Of a DNA stretch of 64,000 nucleotides, positions 1-8,830 are shown piece by piece. The notes under the pieces are model-generated. The model was not told the origin of the DNA. It did not search any database and was given only the letters and a program-made list of their open reading frames with translations. Each line of letters starts with the position of its first letter. Position 1 is the stretch's first letter. A program made the position numbers and the translations under genes. The stretch is from Hymenobacter setariae (lineage in GTDB: Bacteria; Bacteroidota; Bacteroidia; Cytophagales; Hymenobacteraceae), in the NCBI RefSeq assembly GCF_007713685.1, contig NZ_VMRJ01000004.1, positions 345,700 through 409,699 of the forward strand, given 5' to 3'.

Positions 1-2
1 GG

Positions 3-368
3 AGCGACCCGCACAAAGAAAACGTCTTCCAGTTTCTACAAGCCCACGACGCGCTAGTGGCCGCCGACACTAGCACCCACCTCGAAGCCACGCTGCTCAA
101 CGTGGCTAGCGTGTACTACCGCTTTTCGCCTACGCCCACGCTGGCCGACTACTACGGCTACGCCGCCCACGGCCTCAGCGAGTGGGCACACTCGCTGCCC
201 GAGCTGGCGGCGGCCCTAGGTCGGCTGGCGCAGCACAAGCCGCTCGACCTGTATCGCCGCGCCGCCTACTACAACGCCACCCTAGGTACGCCCGACGAAG
301 GCCACAGCCGCGAGCTGGCTGTGCGCCAGCTAAGCGAGTGGCTGGCGGGCCCAGCGGCAGGGGCGTAG
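3..368 (+). CDS. C-terminal end of a polysaccharide-biosynthesis-type protein (partial)
   Basis: The reading frame is open to the left edge of the window, so this is only the last ~121 residues of a longer protein. A GTG at 57 could serve as a start, but coding character continues upstream of it (a stretch reading DPHKENVFQFLQAHD). The fragment contains a segment around ADTSTHLEATLLNVASVYY, which resembles the donor-binding end of capsule or UDP-sugar glycosyltransferases, but I cannot name the family with certainty. It ends 9 bases before a polysaccharide-deacetylase-like gene and shares its strand with a flippase, so a role in surface glycan assembly is inferred mainly from context. Confidence 0.6.
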   Translation, partial: SDPHKENVFQFLQAHDALVAADTSTHLEATLLNVASVYYRFSPTPTLADYYGYAAHGLSEWAHSLPELAAALGRLAQHKPLDLYRRAAYYNATLGTPDEGHSRELAVRQLSEWLAGPAAGA

Positions 369-377
369 TTTTGATTT

Positions 378-1781
378 ATGCTGCCTCCTTTGCCACCTCT
401 ACCTGCGCCACCCGTAGCCATCTCGGCCGAGATACGGCTGGCGTATGTACTGCGGCATTTCAGGCTGGCCTATCCAGGTGCGCCTACCGTTTTGGTAGAC
501 TACGCGGGCACACAGCCGCAGGTGGAAATTGCGAATTCGGGCGCTGGTTTCTTTGCTACTAATGAGCCCTACCCGACCGCACCTAACTGGCGCGATTGGC
601 AAGGTCAGCAAGTACCATTTTTCTTTGATAATGCGCCTGAAATACCGCTACTTATTTTACGAGAAAACAAAGCATTTATTTCAGCTGATATCATTTCGGC
701 GGCGTTTTACTTGCTGAGCGGCTGGCAGGAATATTTCTCAATTGAGCGCGACCGGCACGGGCGCTTTCCCTACAAGGCAAGCGTGCAGAAGCACTACGGC
801 TTCGTGACGCTGCCGGTGGTTAATTATTATTTCGACGTGCTGCGCATGGCAGTAGAGCACGTGAGCAGGCAACCCTTGCAGCCCCGCTCTTGGGACAGCC
901 AGCAAGCCAACTTCGCTGCATTCATTTCGCACGATGTCGACAATCTATGCAGCGCTTGGAAAGCTCCTATCAAAGCAGCCTTGCAGCAACGCCAGTTCGG
1001 CCGCTTTGGCAAATTAATTTGGCAGCATCTAACCCAGCCCGATGCCTGGGATAATCTAGAGGAGGTGGCAGCGGCGGTGGCGCAGTATGGAGGTCGGTCT
1101 ACGTTTTTTATTCTGCCAACTCGTCGGAAAGCTCTCAATGGTACCCCCAACGCTGACTATCGCTTAACACGACAGAGACAACGGCAATTATGGCGCTTAG
1201 AAGAGCAGCACTTCGAAATGGGAGTGCATATGCCCCTTACGGGTGATAAGATGACGCTACCAAACGTTTCAGCCTTTGACTTACCGTTTCACGCCATTGG
1301 CTGTCGTTTTCATTACCTCAACTGGGAGCCACGCCTTACACCGATTACAATCAGTGTAAACCCCATAGCGGCGGCTAGTAAGTTTCAGTACGACTCTACA
1401 TTAAGCTTTGCCGAGCATTTTGGATTTCGCCATAGCTATTGCTTGCCCTTCTACCCTTTCGATTTTGCGGTCAGACGGGCAGTTGATTTCCTCGAAATTC
1501 CACTTAATGTGATGGATGCCACGCTGCACCATCCCAACTACTTGCAGCTGGAACCTAGCGAAATTCTACCGGCGCTCGCGCCAATGTTTGCTGAGATAAA
1601 ACGCTTTGGGGGCGTGGCCTCGGTACTATGGCACAACCAGAACTTCGACCCAGCCAACCAACAAAATGGCCCGCGCCAGTTCCATGAAATCATGGCGCAT
1701 CTCCAGCGGGAGGGCGCAACTTTTCGCACTGGCCGCGAAATCTGGCAAGAATTTACCGCCGAGTCAACCCAACACTCTTAA
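378..1781 (+). CDS. Polysaccharide deacetylase-like protein
   Basis: A 467-residue protein with the NodB-like hallmark HDVD at residues 185-188 (metal-binding His and Asp), followed by STFFILP and GVHMPL strands and a late LWHNQNFD motif carrying a further His. The first ~175 residues form a separate domain usually found ahead of the deacetylase fold in Bacteroidota proteins of this kind. There is no signal peptide, so it probably acts in the cytoplasm or at its membrane on a glycan precursor. It lies 9 bases after the previous gene and 20 bases before the flippase, so the three are likely co-transcribed. The family link is solid; the substrate is unknown. Confidence 0.85.
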   Translation: MLPPLPPLPAPPVAISAEIRLAYVLRHFRLAYPGAPTVLVDYAGTQPQVEIANSGAGFFATNEPYPTAPNWRDWQGQQVPFFFDNAPEIPLLILRENKAFISADIISAAFYLLSGWQEYFSIERDRHGRFPYKASVQKHYGFVTLPVVNYYFDVLRMAVEHVSRQPLQPRSWDSQQANFAAFISHDVDNLCSAWKAPIKAALQQRQFGRFGKLIWQHLTQPDAWDNLEEVAAAVAQYGGRSTFFILPTRRKALNGTPNADYRLTRQRQRQLWRLEEQHFEMGVHMPLTGDKMTLPNVSAFDLPFHAIGCRFHYLNWEPRLTPITISVNPIAAASKFQYDSTLSFAEHFGFRHSYCLPFYPFDFAVRRAVDFLEIPLNVMDATLHHPNYLQLEPSEILPALAPMFAEIKRFGGVASVLWHNQNFDPANQQNGPRQFHEIMAHLQREGATFRTGREIWQEFTAESTQHS

Positions 1782-1800
1782 CTCAAAACTCCTAACTCAT

Positions 1801-3282
1801 TTGGGTATCGTTCAGCGGCAGGGGCTGCGCAACACCGTTATTTCCTACGTCGGGCTGGGCATCGGCTTTGTCAATACTACGCTGGTGCTGCCTAGGCTGC
1901 TGGAGCCGGCACAGCTGGGCCTGACGCAAGTATTAGTATCCTTGGCCACGCTAGGGGCGCTGGTGTCGGCACTAGGTTTTACCAATACTACGCTGCGGTA
2001 TTTCCCCTATTTCCGCAATCGCGAAACGGGCCATTCGGGCTACTTACCACTGCTGCTAGGCGTGCCGCTGGGGGTATTTGGGCTAGTGGCACTGGCGCTG
2101 TGGCTGGGCCGGCCGCTGGTGCTGCGGTGGTATGCCCACGATGCGGCGCTACTAGGCCCGCACTACGGGGCTATGCTGGCACTGGCGCTGTGTATTTTGG
2201 TTTACAACCTACTAGAATCTTATACCAAGTCACTGTTTCACACCTCGTTTTCCTCGCTTCTTACCGACGTGCTCCAGCGCTTGCTTATCGTAAGCTCGGC
2301 GGCGCTTTATGGGGCAGGCTACCTCACCTTCGATGGCTTTGTGATGGCGTACCTAGGCAGCTATGCCGTCATTGCGCTGCTGCTGCTAGGCTACCTAGGG
2401 GTTATTGGCGAGCTACACCTGCGGCCCACACGTGCGGTGCTGCAAGTACGACCCATGGGCGAGCTACTCCGCTTTGGCAGCTTCGCGCTGCTGGGTAATA
2501 TTTCGGGCACAGTGCTCGTCACCATCGACTCGCTCATGCTGGGCTCACGCAGCTTTACCGACGCAGGTATCTACGCCATTGCCCTCAATATCAGCACGGC
2601 GCTGGCCATTCCCTTTCGAGCACTGTACAAGACGGCCTACCCGCTCATTGCCGAGTATTGGAAAGAGGGCGCGACCGCCAAAATGCTGGATTTTTACCAG
2701 CGCACCACGCGCCTCACCACCGCGCTGGGCGCCTACTTGGCCCTAGGTATCGGCCTCAACTTGCCCTTTATCTACGGCCTCATTCACAAGCCAGCGTTTG
2801 CCACCGGCACGGTGGCGGTGCTACTACTGCTGGCTGGCCGCCTCACCGATGGCATCACGGGCGTAAACGGCATTATCGTGGTCACATCGCCGCGCTACCG
2901 CTACGATTTGCTGTTCAATGTAGGTTTGTCGGGCCTTATCATTGGGCTCAATGCGCTGCTGATTCCGCGCCTAGGGCTCACGGGAGCAGCCTTGTCTAAT
3001 GCCCTGGCACTGGCCAGCATCAACTTGGCACGCACCTGGTTTGTGTGGCGCAGCTTTGGCTGGCAGCCGTTTGACCGGCGCATTTTTTACATCCTAGGGC
3101 TGGCGGCGGCGGCTGGTGCGGTAGCCTGGGCGCTGCCAGCGCTGCCCAACATCTGGCTGACACTGCTATTGCGTGGTGGCGTGCTCACGGCGCTCTATGG
3201 CGGTGGGCTGCTGCTCACAAACTGGGTGCCCGAGGTGTCGGCGGTGGCCCAGAAGGTGCGCAGCTTAATGGGCAACAAATAA
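1801..3282 (+). CDS. Oligosaccharide flippase (Wzx-like, MOP superfamily)
   Basis: A 493-residue polytopic membrane protein with 12-14 hydrophobic segments in the pattern of polysaccharide-transport (Wzx/RfbX) flippases, which turn lipid-linked repeat units across the inner membrane. The frame is open back to 1606, inside the preceding gene, but coding character there belongs to the other frame. The TTG at 1801, 20 bases after the previous stop, gives the natural start (reads MGIVQRQGLRN). It completes a surface-polysaccharide operon. Leu-Gly pairs are repeatedly written CTAGG, the local signature. A long hairpin follows directly after the stop. Confidence 0.85.
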   Translation: MGIVQRQGLRNTVISYVGLGIGFVNTTLVLPRLLEPAQLGLTQVLVSLATLGALVSALGFTNTTLRYFPYFRNRETGHSGYLPLLLGVPLGVFGLVALALWLGRPLVLRWYAHDAALLGPHYGAMLALALCILVYNLLESYTKSLFHTSFSSLLTDVLQRLLIVSSAALYGAGYLTFDGFVMAYLGSYAVIALLLLGYLGVIGELHLRPTRAVLQVRPMGELLRFGSFALLGNISGTVLVTIDSLMLGSRSFTDAGIYAIALNISTALAIPFRALYKTAYPLIAEYWKEGATAKMLDFYQRTTRLTTALGAYLALGIGLNLPFIYGLIHKPAFATGTVAVLLLLAGRLTDGITGVNGIIVVTSPRYRYDLLFNVGLSGLIIGLNALLIPRLGLTGAALSNALALASINLARTWFVWRSFGWQPFDRRIFYILGLAAAAGAVAWALPALPNIWLTLLLRGGVLTALYGGGLLLTNWVPEVSAVAQKVRSLMGNK

Positions 3283-3336
3283 GCCTCGATGAGCGGGCGC
3301 AACGCGAAATTTCGCATTGCGCCTGCCCATCGAGGC
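3283..3336. terminator. Long two-way terminator hairpin
   Basis: Nearly perfect inverted repeat with stem ends GCCTCGATG and CATCGAGGC and an inner GC-rich stem, total about 27 pairs with a few mismatches. It starts directly after the flippase stop and sits between convergent genes, so it likely serves both. Confidence 0.75.
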
Positions 3337-3353
3337 TACCCCTTATAACTCAA

Positions 3354-3896
3354 TTAGTTGCTAGCTTCTTGGGCTGTGGGCGTCAGGGCCGCCAGCTTAG
3401 CGCGCAGCTGCTGCACCTCGCGCTCCAGCTCCAGGTTACGAAAGGTCACTTTCACCTCTAGGTCTTGGTACGAGCGGGTCAGCTGCTCCTGCATCTGGCG
3501 CATGGGGGTCACATCGGAAATGGTGCCGATAAAGCGGTAGACCTTGGTGCGGGCCTCATCGAAAAAAGCTCGGCCCGTGGCCTTGGCCCACACAAGGGGC
3601 TGGCCCGGCAGTTGCCAACGAGTGCGGTACTCAATGTCATAGCTGCCTGAGCCGGCTGGGTCGAAGGCCTGCTCTACGGCGGCCACGGTGGCGGCCCGGT
3701 CGTCGGGGTGCACCAGCTCGACAAAGTCAGCGTAGGTAACCGCGGCGTCGACTGGCACGCCAAACAGCTCTTTGCAGCGGGGCGACCACTCTAGGGTATT
3801 GGCTACCAAGTCATAGTCCCAGGTGCCCACGCCCGCAGCATCAACAGCCGTTTGCAGGCGCTCGAAGGAGGTAAAATCGGAGGTTGTCAAGGGCAT
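3354..3896 (-). CDS. Stand-alone PAS (PAS_3) domain protein
   Basis: A 180-residue protein with one PAS fold of the PAS_3 type (residues ~10-135: GVGTWDYDL near the start, LVHPDDRAA in the middle, FIGTISDVT at the end of the fold), followed by a short coiled coil (residues ~135-170, rich in Leu, Glu and Gln). No kinase, cyclase or DNA-binding output domain follows. It may sense a ligand or redox state and pass the signal through protein contact. The next gene on the same strand begins 7 bases upstream, so the two are probably co-transcribed from the promoter near 4328. Function beyond PAS sensing is unknown. Confidence 0.85.
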   Translation of the reverse strand: MPLTTSDFTSFERLQTAVDAAGVGTWDYDLVANTLEWSPRCKELFGVPVDAAVTYADFVELVHPDDRAATVAAVEQAFDPAGSGSYDIEYRTRWQLPGQPLVWAKATGRAFFDEARTKVYRFIGTISDVTPMRQMQEQLTRSYQDLEVKVTFRNLELEREVQQLRAKLAALTPTAQEASN

Positions 3897-3903
3897 TTAA
3901 AAG

Positions 3904-4263
3904 CTAGGGATAAACCAAGAACAGCTCCAGGCCCGACTGAAAATACAGCACGAGTGTGCGGTACGCGCCATCGGCCGAGCGGCGCAGCCGCGTGACCAGG
4001 GCCGTTACGCTTTCGGTGGCTAACTGCAGCTGCAAATAGGGACGGCTCAGCAGGCTGTCACGCTCCACCGTCCAGCGGCCAGAGGCGGGGGCCGCCCCTG
4101 TCTCAAGTTGCCAATGGCCATCCTGCAGGTGCAGAAAGGTGGCCTGCGCCAGCGGCGTAGCCGGGTCGGCCTGACTGAGCACGCGGTCTACCACGCGCCA
4201 GCTACCGTGCAGATAGGGGTCGGGTACTTGTTGCAGATTGACATCAAGCAGATACTGAGTCAT
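3904..4263 (-). CDS. Hypothetical protein, 119 aa
   Basis: No family recognised. The protein has no signal peptide or membrane segment and is rich in beta-type alternation. The composition (HGSWRVVDRV near the N-terminus, LQDGHWQLETG in the middle) is loosely reminiscent of small lipocalin-like or calycin barrels, but I would not assign that. It is the first gene after a Bacteroidota-type promoter box and is followed 7 bases later by the PAS protein, which suggests a two-gene operon. Confidence 0.7.
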   Translation of the reverse strand: MTQYLLDVNLQQVPDPYLHGSWRVVDRVLSQADPATPLAQATFLHLQDGHWQLETGAAPASGRWTVERDSLLSRPYLQLQLATESVTALVTRLRRSADGAYRTLVLYFQSGLELFLVYP

Positions 4264-4327
4264 AAAGGAGAACAGCTTATAGCTGTTTAGTCAGGGTGAG
4301 AGGTAGCAGCTAAGCGCTAGTACCACA

Positions 4328-4335
4328 CAAAGGTA
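4328..4335 (-). promoter_or_regulatory. Bacteroidota -7 box (TACCTTTG)
   Basis: Exact match to TAnnTTTG on the minus strand, 65 bases upstream of the 119-aa gene. A T-rich TTTTC element lies about 19 bases further upstream, where the -33 TTTG element is expected. It would drive the 119-aa gene and the PAS gene. Confidence 0.5.
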
Positions 4336-4399
4336 CCGCCCTATTTTTTACCTGAAAAGTACCTAAGCTAAACAATTAGAAATGATAACTCAGCCGCTG

Positions 4400-5857
4400 T
4401 TAAGGCTGCTGCTCGCCCCTAGCTTGCCGTCCGAGCTTGCTGTGCTTTTTACCGTAGCCGAAGTAGATGGCCATACCCACTGCCAGCCACACGGCCAGCC
4501 GCAACCACGTTTCCCAGGGCAAGCTTACCATCATCACAAGGCAAGTAACGATACCTAGGATGGGCACCACCGGCACCCACGGCGTACGGAAGCTGCGGGG
4601 CGCATTGGGGTTCGTGCGGCGCATAATGAGCACCCCTAGGCACACCATTACGAAGGCTAGCAGCGTGCCGATACTCGTCATTTCGCCTACTACCGAGATG
4701 GGCACAAAGCCCGCAAACAACGCGATAAAGGCACCTAGGAGCAAATTCGACTGCACTGGCGTGCGAAACGTGGGATGCACTTTAGAGAAGGCTGGCGGTA
4801 GTAGCCCGTCTTTCGACATTGAGAAAAATACCCGCGACTGCCCCAGCAAATCAACTAGAATAACAGAGGTATAGCCAATGAGAATAGCTCCGATGATAGC
4901 GCCACTCAGCCAGCCATAAGGCGTTTTTTCGATGGCGATGGCCACTGGCGCGGCACTGTCCTTAAACTCTTTGTAGTTGGCCAGGCCAGTCATGACGTAG
5001 CCAAACAGCACGAACAAAATGGTGCAGACAATGAGCGAGCCCAGGATGCCGATGGGCATATTGCGCTGCGGATTCTTGGTTTCCTGGGCCATGGTAGCCA
5101 CAATGTCGAAGCCAATAAACACGAAGAACACTACGCCCGCCCCGCGCAAAATGCCGCTCCAGCCAAATTCGCCAAAAGTGCCCGTATTAGTCGGGATGTA
5201 AGGATGGTAATTGGCCGGGTCGATATAATTCCACCCTAGGGCGATGAATACCAGCACCACGGCCACCTTCAAGGCTACCACCAAGGCATTGAACCAGGCC
5301 GAGCCCGATGTGCCCCGAATAATGATAGCCGTAATGGCAAGCACCACAGCCATGGCCGGCAGGTTGGCGTAGCCGTGCACGACTGAGCCATCGGCCAGGG
5401 TAGCCGTTTCGAAAGGCGAGAGCACCAGCCGCGCGGGCAGGTGCAAGCCGTACTTATCCAGAAACTTGAGCAGGTACTGCGACCAGCTGATGGCCACCGT
5501 TGCCGCGCCCACCGAGTACTCGAGCACAAGGTCCCAGCCGATTATCCAGGCAAATAGCTCGCCCATAGTGGCGTAGGAGTACGTGTAGGCCGAGCCCGCT
5601 ACCGGCACCAGCGCCGCAAACTCGGCGTAGCACAGCGCCGAGAACGCGCAGCCTACTGCCGCCACCACGAAGGAGAGCGTCACGGCTGGCCCGGCGTGGT
5701 TGGCCGCCGCGAGGCCCGTGAGGGAGAACAAGCCTGCCCCGATAATCACCCCAATACCTAGGGCAATGAGGCTGATGCCGTTGAGACTGCGCTTGAGCGT
5801 GCCGGTGCCCGATTCGGCCGCTTCCTGCCGCAGCAGTTCGAGTGATTTTTTTAGCAT
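4400..5857 (-). CDS. APC-family amino-acid permease, probably methionine-related
   Basis: A 485-residue integral membrane protein with 12 predicted membrane helices and the APC-superfamily first-helix motif IGVIIGAGLFSLTG (helix 1), typical of cationic-amino-acid-transporter-like (YfnA/CAT) permeases. On sequence alone the substrate would be left open. However, the ~340-base leader carries a convincing SAM-I riboswitch (6061-6168) and terminator, which ties expression to S-adenosylmethionine. I therefore infer uptake of methionine or a precursor. It is transcribed alone, with a Bacteroidota -7 box at 6205-6212. Confidence 0.88.
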   Translation of the reverse strand: MLKKSLELLRQEAAESGTGTLKRSLNGISLIALGIGVIIGAGLFSLTGLAAANHAGPAVTLSFVVAAVGCAFSALCYAEFAALVPVAGSAYTYSYATMGELFAWIIGWDLVLEYSVGAATVAISWSQYLLKFLDKYGLHLPARLVLSPFETATLADGSVVHGYANLPAMAVVLAITAIIIRGTSGSAWFNALVVALKVAVVLVFIALGWNYIDPANYHPYIPTNTGTFGEFGWSGILRGAGVVFFVFIGFDIVATMAQETKNPQRNMPIGILGSLIVCTILFVLFGYVMTGLANYKEFKDSAAPVAIAIEKTPYGWLSGAIIGAILIGYTSVILVDLLGQSRVFFSMSKDGLLPPAFSKVHPTFRTPVQSNLLLGAFIALFAGFVPISVVGEMTSIGTLLAFVMVCLGVLIMRRTNPNAPRSFRTPWVPVVPILGIVTCLVMMVSLPWETWLRLAVWLAVGMAIYFGYGKKHSKLGRQARGEQQP

Positions 5858-6043
5858 AAAGTGTATCGTAGACTCCGCGAGCCTGCGCTTAATAATGACC
5901 CAACTACTTCCGTACGCAGTTGCGCCCGGCTAGTCGTAGTCAACCCTTAAAAATGAAAGACTTACTTGGTGCTTACCCGGCTCAACAGCACCCGGCACCT
6001 TGTGCAGGGCTACCAACTACGTGAGAAATACCAGGAAAAAGAG

Positions 6044-6064
6044 AAAAAACAGCCACGGGCTTTT
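6044..6064 (-). terminator. Riboswitch-linked intrinsic terminator
   Basis: Read on the minus strand, an AAAAGCC-CGT-GGCT hairpin is followed by a run of six T and a second T-rich run. It begins inside the 3' strand of the SAM-I P1 helix, the usual arrangement for transcription attenuation. Confidence 0.7.
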
Positions 6065-6168
6065 ATATGGGCCACCATAGTTTGGGGGCCGGTCGGTTGG
6101 CACCGTTCCGCTGAGGCGGGGGTTGCCGGCGCGTCGCAGAGCCTATCTCTCAGCGCCTCTTTATAAAA
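6061..6168 (-). ncRNA. SAM-I riboswitch (S-box leader)
   Basis: Read on the minus strand, P1 is formed by TTTTATA (6168-6162) and TATAAAA (6067-6061). After P1 come AAAGAGG, a GGCGC/GCGCC P2 helix, the invariant GGCAACC (6127-6121), a CCGC-CTCA-GCGG P3 hairpin, and the invariant GGTGCCAA (6104-6097), then a P4-like hairpin. Order, spacing and the ~108-nt length match the SAM-I class. It begins about 30 bases after the predicted transcription start and is followed directly by a terminator, then the permease. An excess of SAM should stop transcription. Confidence 0.87.
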
Positions 6169-6204
6169 ACAAGCTTGGGCCTAGGTAGCCGTACTTGACT
6201 AGGG

Positions 6205-6212
6205 CAAAGGTA
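6205..6212 (-). promoter_or_regulatory. Bacteroidota -7 box (TACCTTTG) for the riboswitch-permease transcript
   Basis: Exact TAnnTTTG match on the minus strand, placed so that transcription would start just before the SAM-I aptamer. A clear -33 element is not visible. The box lies just past the 3' end of the lipoprotein-like gene upstream. Confidence 0.55.
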
Positions 6213-6222
6213 CGCTAGGTGA

Positions 6223-7200
6223 CTACTTCCACGCTTGTGAGCCGCGCAATGCAAACAATAATTTGTACACCCGCTGCAAGCCAAATGTACCCTGTTCGCC
6301 ATAATCCACAATGGTCTTGACCTTCCCGTTGGCATAGGTAATAGTTAGCGTACAGGTAGGTTGGTCGCTAATACCGACCGAATATTTTTCTTCCAACTGT
6401 GGAAAATCTAAGTAATTAAGCAGAGTCCATAGCTCCTTTATAGTCGGCGCATCAACCATCGCGGTGAATGTTCCCTTTTGCTTATTATATGCTTTGGCCC
6501 GGTAGGTCGCGGCCCCATTGCGGGACAGGCACAGGTCGAATATCGGGCAGCTGCCAAAGCAGGCTTCCGTGCTGAGCGCTATCTGTTGGATTTGGTAGTC
6601 TTTCGGTGCTCGGTTGTACTCAATAAACCCTGGCTCTTTGAAGACCAACGTATCGGCTTGACACACTAGTTGCGGGCTAATATTAGCTCGCAGCTTCTGC
6701 AGCCTACCGTACAAAACATGGGCATACCGAATAATTGGCTTTTTGTTCAGATAACTTACTTGAGCCACAGCACAATTATACTCACCCTTAGCTAGCCAAA
6801 CTGACTGCAAGCCTGGCTGGCGCTTGTTTAAAATGCAAATAATATTTCTTGCCGACAAAAAATGTTTGCTATTGCGGCCAGTTACCAGCAAATCAGTGCG
6901 TCCATCTCCGTCAAAATCAGCTTTCACCCAGCTCCGACGTTTTTCTGGGCTGAGACACAACTGTGTAGTTGTACAGTTTGGGGCAAGCGAGTCAGCTACT
7001 ATAAACCCATAGCAATAGTCTCCCCAACGCCGCACGAACTGCTGTACCTGCGCACGTGTAGTAAGGCTATCTATTGCTGTAGCAGTTTGCACACCACTTA
7101 ATGTTTGGTAGTTGTCATTCTGCTCACAGCCGACGCACACAACGGCTGACAGACCTAGGAACCAAGATAGAGAGCGGATGAGCATAGTAAGAAAGGCCAT
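6223..7200 (-). CDS. Exported protein with C-terminal DUF6438-type domain
   Basis: A 325-residue protein with an N-terminal hydrophobic segment (residues ~5-22) ending in VCVGC, an atypical lipobox, so it may be a lipoprotein. The middle part has an integrin-like/FG-GAP flavour (FDGDGRTDLLVTG, residues ~95-107). The C-terminal ~130 residues carry the CFGSCPIFDL motif and a following beta-rich region typical of DUF6438. A second in-frame ATG six codons in is an alternative start. Codon use is more AT-rich than its neighbours. Function unknown; location probably periplasm or outer membrane. Confidence 0.75.
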   Translation of the reverse strand: MAFLTMLIRSLSWFLGLSAVVCVGCEQNDNYQTLSGVQTATAIDSLTTRAQVQQFVRRWGDYCYGFIVADSLAPNCTTTQLCLSPEKRRSWVKADFDGDGRTDLLVTGRNSKHFLSARNIICILNKRQPGLQSVWLAKGEYNCAVAQVSYLNKKPIIRYAHVLYGRLQKLRANISPQLVCQADTLVFKEPGFIEYNRAPKDYQIQQIALSTEACFGSCPIFDLCLSRNGAATYRAKAYNKQKGTFTAMVDAPTIKELWTLLNYLDFPQLEEKYSVGISDQPTCTLTITYANGKVKTIVDYGEQGTFGLQRVYKLLFALRGSQAWK

Positions 7201-7260
7201 AAGTAAGTCTAGGCTTTTGCGATGCCAAACTCACACATAATGCACAAACTGTCTATTCAT

Positions 7261-7911
7261 CTACTCAGGCAACCCGTCTTGCCCCCAGGCGTTGAGTTCG
7301 GCTTGTAGGTTGCGGCGGGCGGGCGCGTCTAATTCCCCGCGCAGAGCAGGCGTGTGAAAGAGTACTGGGGCAGCGAGCAGCTTGGCGAGCACTTTGCTGC
7401 GGCCGGGGCGGTAAAGCTCTTCAGGTACTAGCTGATACTCGCGGCGTATCTGGCGGGCATAGTCCCAGTAAGCTGCTTCTGAAGCACCTAGGATGCTTAA
7501 ATCAGCATCCAGAAATAAAAGCAAGTCTGAATCAGCCGGTGGCTGGGGCTGGGTATGGTCTTGGGTACGCCGGATGAGGTCGGCCACGCGCTCGCGGCGA
7601 GTGGGCTCTAAGCTGGTTTCTTGCAGAAAAGCTAGCGCCCACTCAGCGCTCTTGGCTTCATTATCAGCGCGCAGGGCGTCATACACGGCGTCGTGGTACC
7701 AGACGGCTAGCTCTACCACTACCCCGTCCTGCAAGGGATGCGCCTCTACCCTATTCAGCAGGTTTTCAATGTGCCCTAGGGTGTGGTAATGGCGCTCGGG
7801 CGCATCGTAGGCGTCGGCCAAGCGCTGTAGCTCGGCTTCGCGGCGGGTGGTGTCGGGCAGCAAGGGCGCAGTAAGCGCGTGCCAGCGGGCGGCGAGCGTA
7901 GGCGTAAGCAT
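7261..7911 (-). CDS. HD-superfamily metal-dependent phosphohydrolase (predicted)
   Basis: A 216-residue soluble protein of the family annotated as predicted metal-dependent HD phosphohydrolase. Visible ligands are H43/H47 (HYHTLGH), the HD pair H73-D74 (WYHDAVYD) and a later FLDADLSILG Asp. The length fits the family (about 190-220). The physiological substrate is not known for this group. Nearest neighbour on the same strand is a glycosyltransferase 45 bases upstream, so co-transcription is possible. Confidence 0.85.
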   Translation of the reverse strand: MLTPTLAARWHALTAPLLPDTTRREAELQRLADAYDAPERHYHTLGHIENLLNRVEAHPLQDGVVVELAVWYHDAVYDALRADNEAKSAEWALAFLQETSLEPTRRERVADLIRRTQDHTQPQPPADSDLLLFLDADLSILGASEAAYWDYARQIRREYQLVPEELYRPGRSKVLAKLLAAPVLFHTPALRGELDAPARRNLQAELNAWGQDGLPE

Positions 7912-7956
7912 GCGCCAAAGAAACGCATACTTACGCTTAATCGCTGAATTGGTCTT

Positions 7957-8712
7957 CTAGGGCTCGCCCACGCCTAACTGCTGTAGCTGGTCGGCATACT
8001 TGGCGTATATCACCTGTAGGTCGGCGCGGTGCTTGTCGGCATCTACGCCGATACTCACGTTGTGCGTATGAAAGCGGTGCAGGTGACTGATGTGCGGGCA
8101 CACCACTGGCAGGTGCCCAGCCAGCAAAAAGCGCACGTAGAGGTCTAGGTCTTCGGCCATGGCTAGCTCGGCATCGTAGCCGCCTACCTGGTCAAACAGT
8201 GCCCGACTGTAGCATACGTTGCCTTGAATAAAGTTTTCGGCCCGAAAAATGGCTTGCAGCATTTGGCGCGGCGACTCAAACTGCCAAGCGTAATAATCCT
8301 CGTTGGGCAGGTAGCGGCGCTGCTCATCCATGCGCAAGAAATCGGCCACTAGCCACGGGCGGCCGGGGTGGCGCTGTATCTCGTCGGCGTAATGAAACAG
8401 AGTGCGCTGCAGCATGATGTCGTCATCATCGAGCGGCACAATCCAGGTATCGGCCTGGGCCTGAGCCACGAGTTGGTTGCGGCCCCAGCCGGGGCGCTGC
8501 AGCTCGGGGTGCTGCCAGTAGCGGAGGGCCGAGCCAGGCTGCGTAGCCGCCTGGGCTAGCACCTCGGCGGTCTGGTCCGAGGAGCCGGTTTCGTAGAGTA
8601 GGTGCTCCCACTGTACCTCGAGGGGAGCGGCGGCAGTGGCGCGCACGCTGGCAATAGCTTCGGGTAAAAGGTCTGCCCGCTGGTGCGTAGGCGTGATAAC
8701 GGTAAAGTGCAT
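7957..8712 (-). CDS. Family 2 glycosyltransferase
   Basis: A 251-residue GT-A fold enzyme. It opens with FTVITPTHQRADLLPEAI, the nucleotide-binding start of GT2. It carries GSSDQTAEVL (the usual D/GSxDxT motif) and DDDD (residues ~96-99) at the metal site, and a later MAEDLDLYVR matching the ED catalytic-base region. It has no membrane segment. The acceptor is unknown; it probably adds a sugar to a surface glycan or glycolipid. Confidence 0.88.
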   Translation of the reverse strand: MHFTVITPTHQRADLLPEAIASVRATAAAPLEVQWEHLLYETGSSDQTAEVLAQAATQPGSALRYWQHPELQRPGWGRNQLVAQAQADTWIVPLDDDDIMLQRTLFHYADEIQRHPGRPWLVADFLRMDEQRRYLPNEDYYAWQFESPRQMLQAIFRAENFIQGNVCYSRALFDQVGGYDAELAMAEDLDLYVRFLLAGHLPVVCPHISHLHRFHTHNVSIGVDADKHRADLQVIYAKYADQLQQLGVGEP

Positions 8713-8830
8713 GAGGTTTTTAACTGAGAAACTAGCGGCCTAGGCTACCCAAAGGCCACAGGCAGGCACCAACTTTCTGCCGACCCGCGGCGTTATGCCA
8801 AGAGCCGGGCTAGTGGTGGCCCGCCCGCTT

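Noticed and set aside
182..562. 126-codon frame spanning the first two genes
   Set aside because: Out of frame with both convincing proteins; low-complexity Arg/Ala translation.
6120..6168. GCTGAGAG in the permease leader as a sign of a TPP riboswitch
   Set aside because: The TPP second half (CCTGATC... and the TGCCAGCG-type segment) is missing, while GGCAACC and GGTGCCAA fit SAM-I.
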